Positions 17,843-26,461 of a stretch of 64,000 bases of DNA are shown here, piece by piece. A program made the translations under genes and the position numbers. The stretch is from NCBI RefSeq assembly GCF_009662475.1, contig NZ_CP045571.1, positions 2,354,501-2,418,500 on the forward strand. The letters are read 5' to 3'. The DNA is from Acidithiobacillus thiooxidans ATCC 19377. Its GTDB lineage: Bacteria > Pseudomonadota > Gammaproteobacteria > Acidithiobacillales > Acidithiobacillaceae. The notes beneath the pieces were generated by a model. It ran no database searches and was not told the origin of the DNA. It worked only from the letters and a program-made list of their open reading frames with translations. Numbering within the stretch: position 1 is the stretch's first letter; each line of letters opens with the position of its first letter.

Positions 17843-19150
17843 GTGGGAGCCACCCAACCCACAGTAACCGGATCGGCCAACCGCGCATTAATTGGCGCAA
17901 CCATAGGATTTTTTATTGGTGCAGGGTCTGTTTCCCTGTTTGGGCCAACCGCACACATCTTTCTGAAAGCTATGCACCTGTCTCCCCAACAAGTGGGACT
18001 ATTGGTAGCTATGCCTATGCTCACTGGATCCCTGCTGCGCATACCCTTTGGTGCATCTGTTGACAGGAATGGTGGTCGATTACCCTTTCTTGTATTGCTA
18101 ATTGCATCCGTTATTGGTATTGCCGGGCTTTATTGGATGCTTCTGACGCTATATCCGAATCATCTTACGGAAAAATACTATCCGATGCTATTAACCTTTG
18201 GTGCACTAGCAGGGTGTGGAATTGCCACATTCTCTGTTGGTATTGGACAGGTATCGTATTGGTACTCAAAAAAGAAACAAGGATGGGCGCTCGCCGTTTT
18301 TGGTGGACTCGGTGATTCATCACCGGGATTTGTTGTCTTGATATTGCCGGCTGTTATTATGACCGTCGGCCTTTGGGGTGGGTATTTGTTTTCCTTGGCA
18401 ATTATTATCGTTGGAATAATAATTTATTACCTCATGGGATTGAATGCACCATATTACCAATTCTATAAACGAAACCATGATACTGCTCGTGCTACTGAGG
18501 AAGCCAAAAAGTACGGTCAAGAGCTTTTTCCTACTGGCGGGACCTGGCATACGCTCCTTTTATCGGCAAAGCATTGGCGGACCTGGCCTCTAGTTATTCT
18601 GTATTTTACAAATTTTGGCGGATTTCTTGCGTTAACTGCATGGTTGCCTATTTTCTGGCAAACGTATTTCCATGTGGGCGCATTTCATTCCGTAGTGCTT
18701 ACTGCGGTATTTTCATTAATTGCGGCATTTATTCGCGTTTATGGTGGAAAATTGTCTGACGAGATGGGTGGCGAAAAGACCGCAGTTATTTCGCTGGTTG
18801 TATTGCTAGTTGGATCTGTAATTATGACTTTTTCCAGCTTGTTATGGTTAACCATCATTGGGGAAATATTGGTTGGTGCGGGTATGGGGGTGAATAATGC
18901 TGCGGTGTTTAAACTGGTCCCACATTACGTACCAGATGCTGTAGGTGGTACTGCGGGTTGGGTCGGAGGATTGGGGTGTCTTGGTGGTTTCGCAATTCCT
19001 CCGATACTAGGAGATATCGTTGCATTAGTGGGTATCAACGGCTACGCCTTAGGATTCGGTATATATATTTTATTATCCATCTTATGTTTGTTATTGGTTT
19101 GGTTGCTGTATAGAACCAGAGAAAATCTCACGGCACATCTCAGTCGCTGA
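17843..19150 (+). CDS. narK: Nitrate/nitrite transporter (NarK, MFS)
   Basis: 435 residues, twelve transmembrane helices of the nitrate/nitrite porter family. The family signature appears twice as Gly-rich helices: FGGLGDSSPGFVVL and GGTAGWVGGLGCLGGFAIPP. RIPFGASVDRNGGR is the usual loop after helix 2. Brings nitrate in and/or exports nitrite. GTG start, fixed by GGAGG five bases before it. It lies 77 bases after narI, beyond a hairpin, and is probably partly co-transcribed with narGHJI. Confidence 0.95.
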   Translation: MGATQPTVTGSANRALIGATIGFFIGAGSVSLFGPTAHIFLKAMHLSPQQVGLLVAMPMLTGSLLRIPFGASVDRNGGRLPFLVLLIASVIGIAGLYWMLLTLYPNHLTEKYYPMLLTFGALAGCGIATFSVGIGQVSYWYSKKKQGWALAVFGGLGDSSPGFVVLILPAVIMTVGLWGGYLFSLAIIIVGIIIYYLMGLNAPYYQFYKRNHDTARATEEAKKYGQELFPTGGTWHTLLLSAKHWRTWPLVILYFTNFGGFLALTAWLPIFWQTYFHVGAFHSVVLTAVFSLIAAFIRVYGGKLSDEMGGEKTAVISLVVLLVGSVIMTFSSLLWLTIIGEILVGAGMGVNNAAVFKLVPHYVPDAVGGTAGWVGGLGCLGGFAIPPILGDIVALVGINGYALGFGIYILLSILCLLLVWLLYRTRENLTAHLSR

Positions 19151-19335
19151 TATTTTTCGTGATTAAGTATTCTTTGCTATCATTCTGTCCGCCACTACCG
19201 CTAAAGAACAAAATGAAAATTTTCTCTCTCGTTGAGCCATGGGTTTCCTGGTACAGAAGAGCCAAAACGACGCTTACTATTGATGTATTTGATTAATCTC
19301 TTACCGAAACTGCCCATTAACAATGGAGCCTTAAG

Positions 19336-19893
19336 ATGATATGGAATAATTACTTACTAAACAGCCTGCACAGAGTTTGTACTTTTGAGGTATTGAATCA
19401 AGCGTTCACACGTAGAAGCAGATCTGCAACGACAATCAAAGCTGCAAAAGAAAAGCCTACGAAATGGCTTATAACCATTCTGCTTTGTTATTCACTATTG
19501 CTCAGTTATGGGGTGGCGTGGGCCGCCAATGAGCCTGCTTGGGGCCACGGACCTTACCGAATGCTCTTTGAAGTCGACTCAGCAAAACCATCAGCGTGGA
19601 CGATGACTCTTGGTGCAGTCACTCACATCGTCCACAAGGTCGGCATTCCACCTGCCCGGTTGGAAGTGTTGGCCTGGGGGCCTGGCCTGCAAATGCTCTT
19701 AAAGAATGCTCCGGATGCCATGGAAATTACCATTTTACAGATGCGTGGAGTTCGTTTCGTAGCCTGTCAAACATCCATGCGTCGGCTGCATATTACGGCG
19801 CGTCAATTAGCTCCCGGAGTGAATGTAGTGGCTGGAGGCATGGCAGAGCTGATGAAACGTCATAATGAAGGTTGGGCCGAAGTCAAAATGTAG
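19336..19893 (+). CDS. Periplasmic DsrE-fold protein
   Basis: 185 residues. A hydrophobic segment (LITILLCYSLLLSYGVAWA) ends at a likely signal-peptidase site before ANEPAWG. The rest is a DsrE/DsrF-like fold with the conserved GVRFVACQTSMRR loop, whose Cys is the one that carries sulfur in related proteins. Family members bind or move sulfane sulfur; the substrate here is unknown. GGAG precedes the ATG, which gives a long N-terminal region before the membrane segment; a later start at an internal codon is possible. It lies 185 bases after narK, before the hemerythrin gene. Confidence 0.75.
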   Translation: MIWNNYLLNSLHRVCTFEVLNQAFTRRSRSATTIKAAKEKPTKWLITILLCYSLLLSYGVAWAANEPAWGHGPYRMLFEVDSAKPSAWTMTLGAVTHIVHKVGIPPARLEVLAWGPGLQMLLKNAPDAMEITILQMRGVRFVACQTSMRRLHITARQLAPGVNVVAGGMAELMKRHNEGWAEVKM

Positions 19894-20022
19894 AGCCTGG
19901 TTGCAATGTTCCCAAAACCTACGTAATCACCACCCCCCTGCCGCTAGCACGATTAAGAATCGTGACGCAGGGAGAAACACAGACGTCTTCCTTCTTTCCC
20001 GACGCAAAGGAGTACCTTTATC

Positions 20023-20541
20023 ATGTCACTTTTTTTTACTGCTCCTGACTTTGATGATCCTATTGGTCTACTGCTGGCCTGTCATAACAAAATTTTGAGC
20101 CATTGCGAAACACTGGAACAGTTGCCTGCACATCTGGTCAGTCACGGACCAGATGAGGAAGCCAGGCAGGCTGCTGGGCGTGTCCTCAAATATTTCTGTC
20201 AGGCTGAACGCCTTCATCATGACGATGAAGAACAAAATCTTTTCCCTTTACTCACTGCTTACCCCGATTTTCCAGAAAACCTACGCGCCCCCTTACACAA
20301 TCTGAGCCTACAGCATCGTGATCTAGAAAAAGCATGGTCAAAACTTTCTCAAGATCTGGAAGCGATAGTGGCCGGGAAAGAAGTTCATCTTTCTCCAACC
20401 GCTTTCATCGCTATGAATCGCGCCCACATTATCCTCGAAAACAATGAAATCTTTCCCGTAGCCCTACAATTGTTGTCGAGGGATACCCTGGTCGAAATTG
20501 GTGCGGCCATGCGAGCACGTCATGTCGGGCCACTCACATAA
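20023..20541 (+). CDS. Hemerythrin-domain protein
   Basis: 172 residues, HHE-type four-helix bundle. Iron-ligand candidates: His in ACHNKILSHCE, HHDDEEQNLFPLL and SLQHRDLEKAW, plus a late HIILENNEIFP. Such proteins bind O2 or NO at a di-iron centre or help repair iron-sulfur clusters. AAGGAG lies about 10 bases before the ATG. It sits between the DsrE gene and the globin; the block suggests handling of NO formed during nitrate reduction. Confidence 0.88.
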   Translation: MSLFFTAPDFDDPIGLLLACHNKILSHCETLEQLPAHLVSHGPDEEARQAAGRVLKYFCQAERLHHDDEEQNLFPLLTAYPDFPENLRAPLHNLSLQHRDLEKAWSKLSQDLEAIVAGKEVHLSPTAFIAMNRAHIILENNEIFPVALQLLSRDTLVEIGAAMRARHVGPLT

Positions 20542-20596
20542 TCCATGTTTAACGAGAAATCATCTCTATCAACACAACAAGGTAAGGAATGCGAAC

Positions 20597-20638
20597 TTGA
20601 CCAAAGTCAAGGAATGTCCAATGATAGTTCGTTACACT
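20597..20638 (+). promoter_or_regulatory. FNR/NnrR-type box and -10 before the globin gene
   Basis: TTGACCAAAGTCAA (20597-20610) is a perfect inverted repeat of TTGAC around CAAA. GATAGT at 20633-20638 can be the -10; the predicted start near 20645 places the box at -41.5, the class II position. Nearly identical to the box at 1222. Confidence 0.62.
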
Positions 20639-20702
20639 GGGGCCGTAGCACACAAGTAGGCATCTGTCTTCATTTGTTTCATATAGAAGGAGTAACCAAT
20701 AA

Positions 20703-21164
20703 ATGAGCATTAATATTCAACTGATCCAGTCCAGTGGTGCAGCCGTGAAAGACCTGGGTGTTCCGGTAGCCGAGCACTTTTATGACTATATGTTTACGCA
20801 TTTTCCGGAAGTCCGGAAAATGTTTCCGGGAGACATGACCGAACAACGTATTCGGCTTTTTAATTCGGTCATTCTGATTGCGACCACTATCGACAATCTG
20901 GAAGTGTTGGTCCCTTATCTGAAAGAACTGGGCATTTCACACATCAAATATGATACGCGTCCGGAACATTATCCCATCGTCGGTAAAAGCCTGCTCAATA
21001 CCCTGAAACATTTTCTGGGCGCTGCATGGACTCAGGAAATGGCAGAATCCTGGATTGAGGCCTACAACCTCGCGTCCACGGTTTGTATTGAGGCCGCCTA
21101 TGAGGCGATGGCTCCTTCCCGTTTTGTCCCGGTCACCATCGACGACGTTCCGCCTGCTGTGTGA
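20703..21164 (+). CDS. Single-domain globin
   Basis: 153 residues, a flavohemoglobin-type globin without the reductase half. The proximal heme-ligand His is in RPEHYPIVGKSLL, and the distal region is YDYMFTHFPEVRKMFPGD. Binds O2 or NO. The next gene encodes an FAD/[2Fe-2S] reductase, so the two may act together as a split NO dioxygenase. GAAGGAG is 10 bases before the ATG. An FNR-type box precedes the gene. Confidence 0.92.
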   Translation: MSINIQLIQSSGAAVKDLGVPVAEHFYDYMFTHFPEVRKMFPGDMTEQRIRLFNSVILIATTIDNLEVLVPYLKELGISHIKYDTRPEHYPIVGKSLLNTLKHFLGAAWTQEMAESWIEAYNLASTVCIEAAYEAMAPSRFVPVTIDDVPPAV

Positions 21165-21223
21165 TTAAAGCATACCGGTGGCGCAGGAATATTTCCGCTG
21201 CGCCACGCTGATGAGGTGACGCC

Positions 21224-22204
21224 ATGGAATACGAAATTTGTCTAGAGCCCTCCGGTGTCCGCTTCAAGGCGGATGAAAGCCAGAATATTGTCGAAGCAGC
21301 AAAAGCCCATCATGTGGCCATTAAACATGGATGCGCCAGCGGTTCTTGCGGAGATTGCAAGGGCACCATCCTGTCCGGAGAAAGTGAGCAGGGACCCTTC
21401 ATGCCCCTGCTTTTATTGCCTACAGAGCGCGCTGCGGGCATGGCCATTTTGTGCAAGCTTTATCCGCGCAGTGATCTGCGGCTGCAGGCTGAAGTGATTT
21501 CCGGGGACGTCTGGAATACTGAAATTGTGGGGTTGAGCAAACTGGCCTGGAATGTGCTGGAACTGCGGTTACGGCCGGAAAAACCCTATCCATACCGAAG
21601 CGGGCAATATGCACGGATGGCCGTGCCGGGACAGGAAAATCAATGGCGTTCTTACTCCATGGCCACCCCTCCACAGGACCGGGACGAGTTGGTTTTTCAT
21701 ATCCGCGAACTTCCGGGTGGTCTGTTCAGTCGCTGGCTTTTCTACCAGGCTCAATGCGGCGACGCAATCACGCTCGGACCGCCACAAGGAGACTTCGCTC
21801 TCCAGGATAATACGCGGCCCCTGCTTTGTATTGCCGCAGGAACAGGATTGGCACCCATTGAAGCCATCATTCAGGAAAGTATGCACACAGGGCAAACCCG
21901 CCCGATTCATCTTTTTTACGGCGCCAAAAAACAGCGGGATTTTTATCATCTGGAAACCCTGCAGCAATGGGCCGGACAGTATGCCCATTTCACTTTTACA
22001 CCCACCATTTCCGATGGCGAAGATACGCAGTGGAAAGGTGCCCGCCGTCTTCTGCCCACGGTGGCAGCCAACGGCCACTGGCAGGATCATGAAGTGTATT
22101 TGTGTGGCGGACCCGGCATGATAGAAGCGGCCATTGATCTCCTGCGTTCTCATGACGTGCCTCATGCGCACATACATTTTGATTCTTTTGCACCCAACGG
22201 TTAG
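21224..22204 (+). CDS. [2Fe-2S]-FAD-NAD(P)H oxidoreductase
   Basis: 326 residues. Plant-type ferredoxin domain first (HGCASGSCGDCKGTIL and ILCKLYP, four Cys), then the FAD domain with YRSGQYARM and WRSYSMATPP, then the NAD domain with LLCIAAGTGLAPIEAII and VYLCGGPGMIEA. This is the order of phenol-hydroxylase or benzoate-dioxygenase reductases. Likely electron source for the globin encoded upstream, or for the mini-thioredoxin region. It starts 59 bases after the globin; TGAGGTG is about 5-11 bases before the ATG. Confidence 0.9.
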   Translation: MEYEICLEPSGVRFKADESQNIVEAAKAHHVAIKHGCASGSCGDCKGTILSGESEQGPFMPLLLLPTERAAGMAILCKLYPRSDLRLQAEVISGDVWNTEIVGLSKLAWNVLELRLRPEKPYPYRSGQYARMAVPGQENQWRSYSMATPPQDRDELVFHIRELPGGLFSRWLFYQAQCGDAITLGPPQGDFALQDNTRPLLCIAAGTGLAPIEAIIQESMHTGQTRPIHLFYGAKKQRDFYHLETLQQWAGQYAHFTFTPTISDGEDTQWKGARRLLPTVAANGHWQDHEVYLCGGPGMIEAAIDLLRSHDVPHAHIHFDSFAPNG

Positions 22205-22224
22205 CGCGATTGGAGGAGATGAAG

Positions 22225-22470
22225 ATGAAAGTACAAATTCTGGTCTCGAAATGGTGCCCGGTTTGCCCGCAGGCTGAAGCAGTATGGAAACAAGCTGCGG
22301 AAAAGGTGCCGATGGAACTGCAGGTACTGGATGTGGCGGATCGCGAAGGGCGCGAAATCGTCAGCAATCTGCGCATTAAAACGGTCCCGGCCATTGTCGT
22401 GGACGGTGCCCTGAAGACAGTGGGCGCACAGCCTCTGGGCGAAGTGCTGAAAATGCTCGGCGTCCAATGA
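22225..22470 (+). CDS. Mini-thioredoxin/glutaredoxin-like protein
   Basis: 81 residues, a minimal thioredoxin fold: SKWCPVCPQAEAVW holds the Cys-x-x-Cys near residue 9, and TVPAIVVDG holds the cis-Pro. No signal peptide, so cytoplasmic. GGAGGAG is seven bases before the ATG at 22225; two earlier in-frame codons overlap the site and are less likely. It is 20 bases after the reductase gene, which may reduce it. Confidence 0.88.
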   Translation: MKVQILVSKWCPVCPQAEAVWKQAAEKVPMELQVLDVADREGREIVSNLRIKTVPAIVVDGALKTVGAQPLGEVLKMLGVQ

Positions 22471-22555
22471 ATACAACTTCCTGAATGCGCCTGAACAAAG
22501 CTTCGGCCACGTTCATGTCCCGTAGAAACACACCACAACCTTTTTGGAGAATGTC

Positions 22556-23014
22556 ATGACACCCATAGATCAGATCATGCAACAGGACCATGAACGCCTG
22601 GATCAACTTTTGGAGCAAAGTGCCCAGGCTGTCCGCCAAGGCGCATGGCAGGAAGCTGCGCAGTTACTGGAAGCCTTCCGCCATGGGATTGTCGATGGTC
22701 ATATGGTTGTGGAAGAAAACACCTTATTCCCTGCCTTTGAGCTGCAGGAAGGTAGCGAAGATCATCCTCTGACTGCGCTACTCCGCAAGGGGCATCAGGA
22801 TCTGCGGGTGTTTTTTGAAGAAATGGCGGAGGCCATTGCAGACCAAGACGCCGAGACCTTTGACGATCTGCTGAGTACCGTCCAAACCATTCTCAAACAA
22901 CACGATGCCAAGGAGGAAACTGAACTTTATCCCTATCTGGCTGCCGCATTGGCGGATCAGGGTGAAGCTGCGGGAAAGCGTATTCTCGACTTTGAGGCGG
23001 AGGCCAGATCATGA
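22556..23014 (+). CDS. Hemerythrin HHE-domain protein
   Basis: 152 residues. HHE di-iron ligands: QDHERLDQLL, DGHMVVEENTLFPAF, LRKGHQDLRVFF and KQHDAKEETELYPYL. Shorter and more canonical than the hemerythrin-like protein at 20023. Likely O2/NO binding or iron-sulfur repair. TGGAG lies 8 bases before the ATG at 22556. The stop overlaps the start of the lipoyl H-like gene (ATGA), so the two are coupled. Confidence 0.92.
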   Translation: MTPIDQIMQQDHERLDQLLEQSAQAVRQGAWQEAAQLLEAFRHGIVDGHMVVEENTLFPAFELQEGSEDHPLTALLRKGHQDLRVFFEEMAEAIADQDAETFDDLLSTVQTILKQHDAKEETELYPYLAAALADQGEAAGKRILDFEAEARS

Positions 23015-23457
23015 GCGAACATAATGGTTGTGAACTACCTGAAGACCTGTTTTATGATCTCGATTATGTCTGGGTGCGTCCGGAAGAGGACGGTACGCTG
23101 ACGATTGGCGTCACAGACCCTGCACAGACCATGTCGGGCCGCCTGCAAAAAGCCCGTATTAAAAAAGTCGGAACACATCTGGAGGCCGGACGGCATGTGG
23201 CTACGCTGGAAAGTGGCAAATGGGCGGGCGGCGTACCCGTGCCCTTTGCCGGTGAAGTCATTGCCCGCAATGAGCAATTGTTGGAAGACCCACACCTGAT
23301 CAATATTGATCCTTACAAAGACGCCTGGATTGCCCGCATCAAACCGGATGATCCCCAACATGCCCTGGACAACGTCAAAACCGGTAGTGAAGCTATTGAA
23401 GCACTGGAGGCCTGGATCAAACGGTATGGGGTGCAGTGTATGCGCTGTTCGGAATGA
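23011..23457 (+). CDS. Glycine-cleavage H-like lipoyl-binding protein
   Basis: 148 residues with the H-protein fold: VWVRPEEDGTLTIGVTDPAQ at the start and the lipoylation loop VATLESGKWAGG, where Lys70 would carry lipoate, followed by PFAGEVIARNEQL. No other glycine-cleavage gene is near. In sulfur oxidisers such proteins (LbpA) serve the sHdr pathway; an orphan hdrB lies at 1711. Here it is coupled to a hemerythrin, so its partner may be different. A C-terminal CMRC motif is an unusual addition. Confidence 0.85.
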   Translation: MSEHNGCELPEDLFYDLDYVWVRPEEDGTLTIGVTDPAQTMSGRLQKARIKKVGTHLEAGRHVATLESGKWAGGVPVPFAGEVIARNEQLLEDPHLINIDPYKDAWIARIKPDDPQHALDNVKTGSEAIEALEAWIKRYGVQCMRCSE

Positions 23458-23657
23458 TCCATGAAACAGGCCGCAAGCCGTTTTACGCTCAGCCCGCCCG
23501 CGTCCTTCTGGACTGGACCTGACTGGCTGGGGCGCTCAGGTGGTGGGATGTGTATGCATACGTAGTCGCGGATGATGATAGCGGTCGAATCTCCTCGCGC
23601 TACAAACTGACTGACGTTCACCCCGGTGCGGCTAGCCAGATGGATTACGATGAATAG

Positions 23658-24821
23658 CTATTTACAGATTATCGAAGATGACCTGACAACACCTATATAT
23701 CGTTTGTTGACACAATCAATCACTGGCATCTCGGAAAAATAAGGTTGATCAAGAAGATCGATGACCTCTTTACGGCTCTGATCGGATCGAATAGCGGTAA
23801 TTGGTGTTTTCAAATCGTCGGCCGCTGCAACATTCAAGGTACGCGTCAGCAAGTCCGCAGTTCTTAGGTTTTTCGAAAAAATCATACCGGCGAGTTGACC
23901 GCTGTGATCCACCACATAGAAATTGTGCGGGGGATCGTCAGTACTCATCAACTTTACAAGGTGGCTGTAGCTGGCAGAGATCGGCACGATATTCTGAAAT
24001 GACGGCGTGATCAGGTCATCAAATGCAGTATGTACTGGGTGCGTAGAGACTTGCTCAATGAATGGCTCAATACCGGCAGGGCCAGAATAAATAGACCGCT
24101 TATCTAACAGGCGAGCAGTGAAAACAGCGGATACTATGGCTAACAGAACAGGAATCATAATGCCCATAGTATTGTGCGTGAGTTCCAGCAGCAAAACTAT
24201 GGCGGCCAGAGGCGCTTGCATCGTTGCAGCGAGTAAAGCACCCGCGCCAATTACGGCGTAACTTCCAATAGCCGCTCCAGGCCAGATCAAAGACCACAAA
24301 TCACCCATTGATCCTCCTAACACCGCTCCATAGGTAATACTGGGTGTGAAAAGACCTCCCGGAGCACCACTTCCAAGACACCCTGCCGTCACCAGGGGTT
24401 TTAACACGACAAGAGTAAGCATTAGAAGTAAAGGAAGTTGGCTATTAAAAGCAAACTCAGTGACATCCTTTCCATTTCCTAAAAGTTGTGGATAAGGGAT
24501 GGACAATATCCCAAGCAAGGTAAACATAAGCAGGGGTGCCCACATAAACCATCCCGACTGAGGCTTATGGAGATCCGCCCATATAATGAGACGAACAAAC
24601 AAAACAGACATAACGCCGGCTAATGGTCCAAATAGGAGCGACCAGCACAGTTCTCCGATATGAAACGTATAAATTGGAAGTGTGTACGTGGGCTGGTCAG
24701 GAAGAGTGATCCAGGAAACTGCAGTAGCAATCAATGCCGTGGTAATGGCGGGCAACAGAAGAGGTAAGGCCACTGAACCCAGCAGGACTTCCAGCGCAAA
24801 AAGCGCGCCACCGAGTGGAAC
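23658..24821 (-). pseudogene. CLC-type chloride channel/transporter, 5' end deleted
   Basis: About 388 in-frame codons remain. They start in VPLGGALFALEVLLGSVALP, which aligns with the middle of CLC proteins (the aaFntPlgGvlFalE helix), so roughly 150 N-terminal residues with the selectivity-filter GSGIP and GKEGP motifs are missing. GCLGSGAPGGLFTP and the C-terminal CBS domain pair remain. The break is at the TGT end of the repeat at 24822-25005, and the missing part is not on its other side. A GTG start at 24773 would give a protein lacking half the channel, so it is probably dead. Confidence 0.85.
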
Positions 24822-25005
24822 TGTTAATCAGCGTCATTCATTGGCCAACTTTCAGCATCATGTTTTTACCACCCCATATCGCGGAATATAAATCATCAGC
24901 GCATTGAAATATTTTGTATATTAGAAAAAACTGATGTTTTCAAGGATGAACAACCCAAACGCTGATTTCTGCTGAAAACTGGCCAATCACTGGCGCTGTT
25001 TGACA
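24822..25005 (-). repeat. MITE-like repeat, copy C, with terminal inverted repeats
   Basis: 184 bases. Left end TGTTAATCAGCGTCATTCAT and right end, read inward, TGTCAAACAGCGCCAGTGAT continue into ATTGGCCAnnTTTCAGCA on both sides, an imperfect ~37-bp terminal inverted repeat starting 5'-TGT. The centre matches copy A. Size, TGT ends and lack of a gene fit a non-autonomous element; repeated GGCCA/TTTCAG blocks recall IS21-family ends (inference). It replaces the 5' end of the CLC gene. Confidence 0.75.
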
Positions 25006-25060
25006 ACTGAGGATTTGCTATCGACCGCTAGACATAGACTCCATCATGAATGCTTCTAAT

Positions 25061-26461
25061 CTAACCTTCCTCAGCCACCACTTCCAGAACTTCCAGGACA
25101 TCAGCTACATCATCCTGCAAAGGATGATAATGCCGACCCGCTTTCTGAAAAAGACGGGACAGCAAGCCATGCGACAGACTCACCGTCATTTCAGGCATCA
25201 CATCCCCTGTTTCGGCGAGCGCCCTGGCCGCGCTGGACACCCCCGACGCATTGGCAGCTTCCCATTCCATTCCATGCGTTTCGGTGCCGGCTGTGGGCTT
25301 CGGCACCCGCCCAGAAGGCTGACGTGCGACAGAGACCGCATCGGCAGCCACTGCAGACAATGTGCCGGAAAATTCGGGCTCACTCTCTTCTTCATCCTCA
25401 TCCAGATAATGATCTGCCGCACCCTCATCCGGATCCGGCGTAGGCAATACTTCCTCACCCTCTGAATCAAGAGGACTCGACACTTCTGGGGCCGTTGTTT
25501 CGTCTTGGTAAGCAGCCCGTAGTGCCTGCTCTGAAGACATGCCCGACTTCAGATTCTGGAATGCCAGGCGCTTGGCCGCATCATTGGACGATACCCAATC
25601 CTGCGCTTCGCGCAATTGTTCCATGCTCAAATCTGATCGATCCTGCAAACCTAAACCATTGCGTAGCGTCCAGATTTCTTCTGCTTCATCAATGACCGTG
25701 CGCTTCAGTTCAATGCCTGCGCTGACGCGCTCTTTCAGATCCACGAAAATCGCGCGCTTACCCTCGGTATCGCGCCACCAGCCCATGAGCCGAACGAGCT
25801 CATTCTGACCAACGGCATTCACATCTATTTCCAGGTGCTCGATCAATGCCCGGGCATCGGGATGCACTTTGCTCAACATCTGGTTCACCCAGGTCCGCGA
25901 ACGTCCCAGACGGCGACCCAACTCTTCCTGGCTGACCTTTTGGGTCTCAATCAATGATTGAAGTGCATAAGCGGTATCCAGCGGGCTCATATCAGCCCGC
26001 GCCAGATTCTCGACCATCTGCATTTCCAGTCGATCTACATCGGACTGAGGTTCTACCAGAACAGCAGGGATACGGCTCAAATCGTAGCCAGGACGTTCGC
26101 ATTTCTTCCCAGTAGAGAGCGCATGCCGGGATGCCCGCCAGCGTCTCTCGCCAGTCACAATCTGGAATCCACCATCCAGTCGCCTGACCGTAATGGGTTG
26201 AATCACACCATGACGCAAAATGCTTTCCGCCAGCAGTTCCAAATCTTCGTCTGCTTCATCGGATAAACGACGGGGTTGATTGGGATCGGGCGTAATTTCA
26301 TCCAACTTCAAAAACAGGCCAGAAGGCAGGTTTTCAGACAGATTCCGTCCTCCGCTTTTCTTTCCGGCAGAAGATGTTCCAGATCCATTTTGCCCTTCAG
26401 CGTCTTCCTGAAGCGCAAATGCCAAAGACTCCATCACATCATCCTTCTTGATCTTCGCCAC
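25061..26461 (-). CDS. parB: ParB-family partition protein
   Basis: 466 residues, longer than plain ParB. Order: basic N-terminus; ParB/Srx-like domain with EITPDPNQPRR and RHGVIQPITVRR, GGFQIVTGERRWRAS (the CTP-binding box); VENLARADMSPLDTAYAL; helix-turn-helix SQEELGRRLGRSRTWVNQML; then a long acidic, low-complexity C-terminus (DEDEEESEPEF). Binds parS sites and drives plasmid or element segregation with ParA. The GTG at 26461 is preferred over the TTG at 26467 because AAGGAGG lies seven bases before it. Overlaps the end of parA. No parS-like 16-mer was found by eye. Confidence 0.92.
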   Translation of the reverse strand: MAKIKKDDVMESLAFALQEDAEGQNGSGTSSAGKKSGGRNLSENLPSGLFLKLDEITPDPNQPRRLSDEADEDLELLAESILRHGVIQPITVRRLDGGFQIVTGERRWRASRHALSTGKKCERPGYDLSRIPAVLVEPQSDVDRLEMQMVENLARADMSPLDTAYALQSLIETQKVSQEELGRRLGRSRTWVNQMLSKVHPDARALIEHLEIDVNAVGQNELVRLMGWWRDTEGKRAIFVDLKERVSAGIELKRTVIDEAEEIWTLRNGLGLQDRSDLSMEQLREAQDWVSSNDAAKRLAFQNLKSGMSSEQALRAAYQDETTAPEVSSPLDSEGEEVLPTPDPDEGAADHYLDEDEEESEPEFSGTLSAVAADAVSVARQPSGRVPKPTAGTETHGMEWEAANASGVSSAARALAETGDVMPEMTVSLSHGLLSRLFQKAGRHYHPLQDDVADVLEVLEVVAEEG

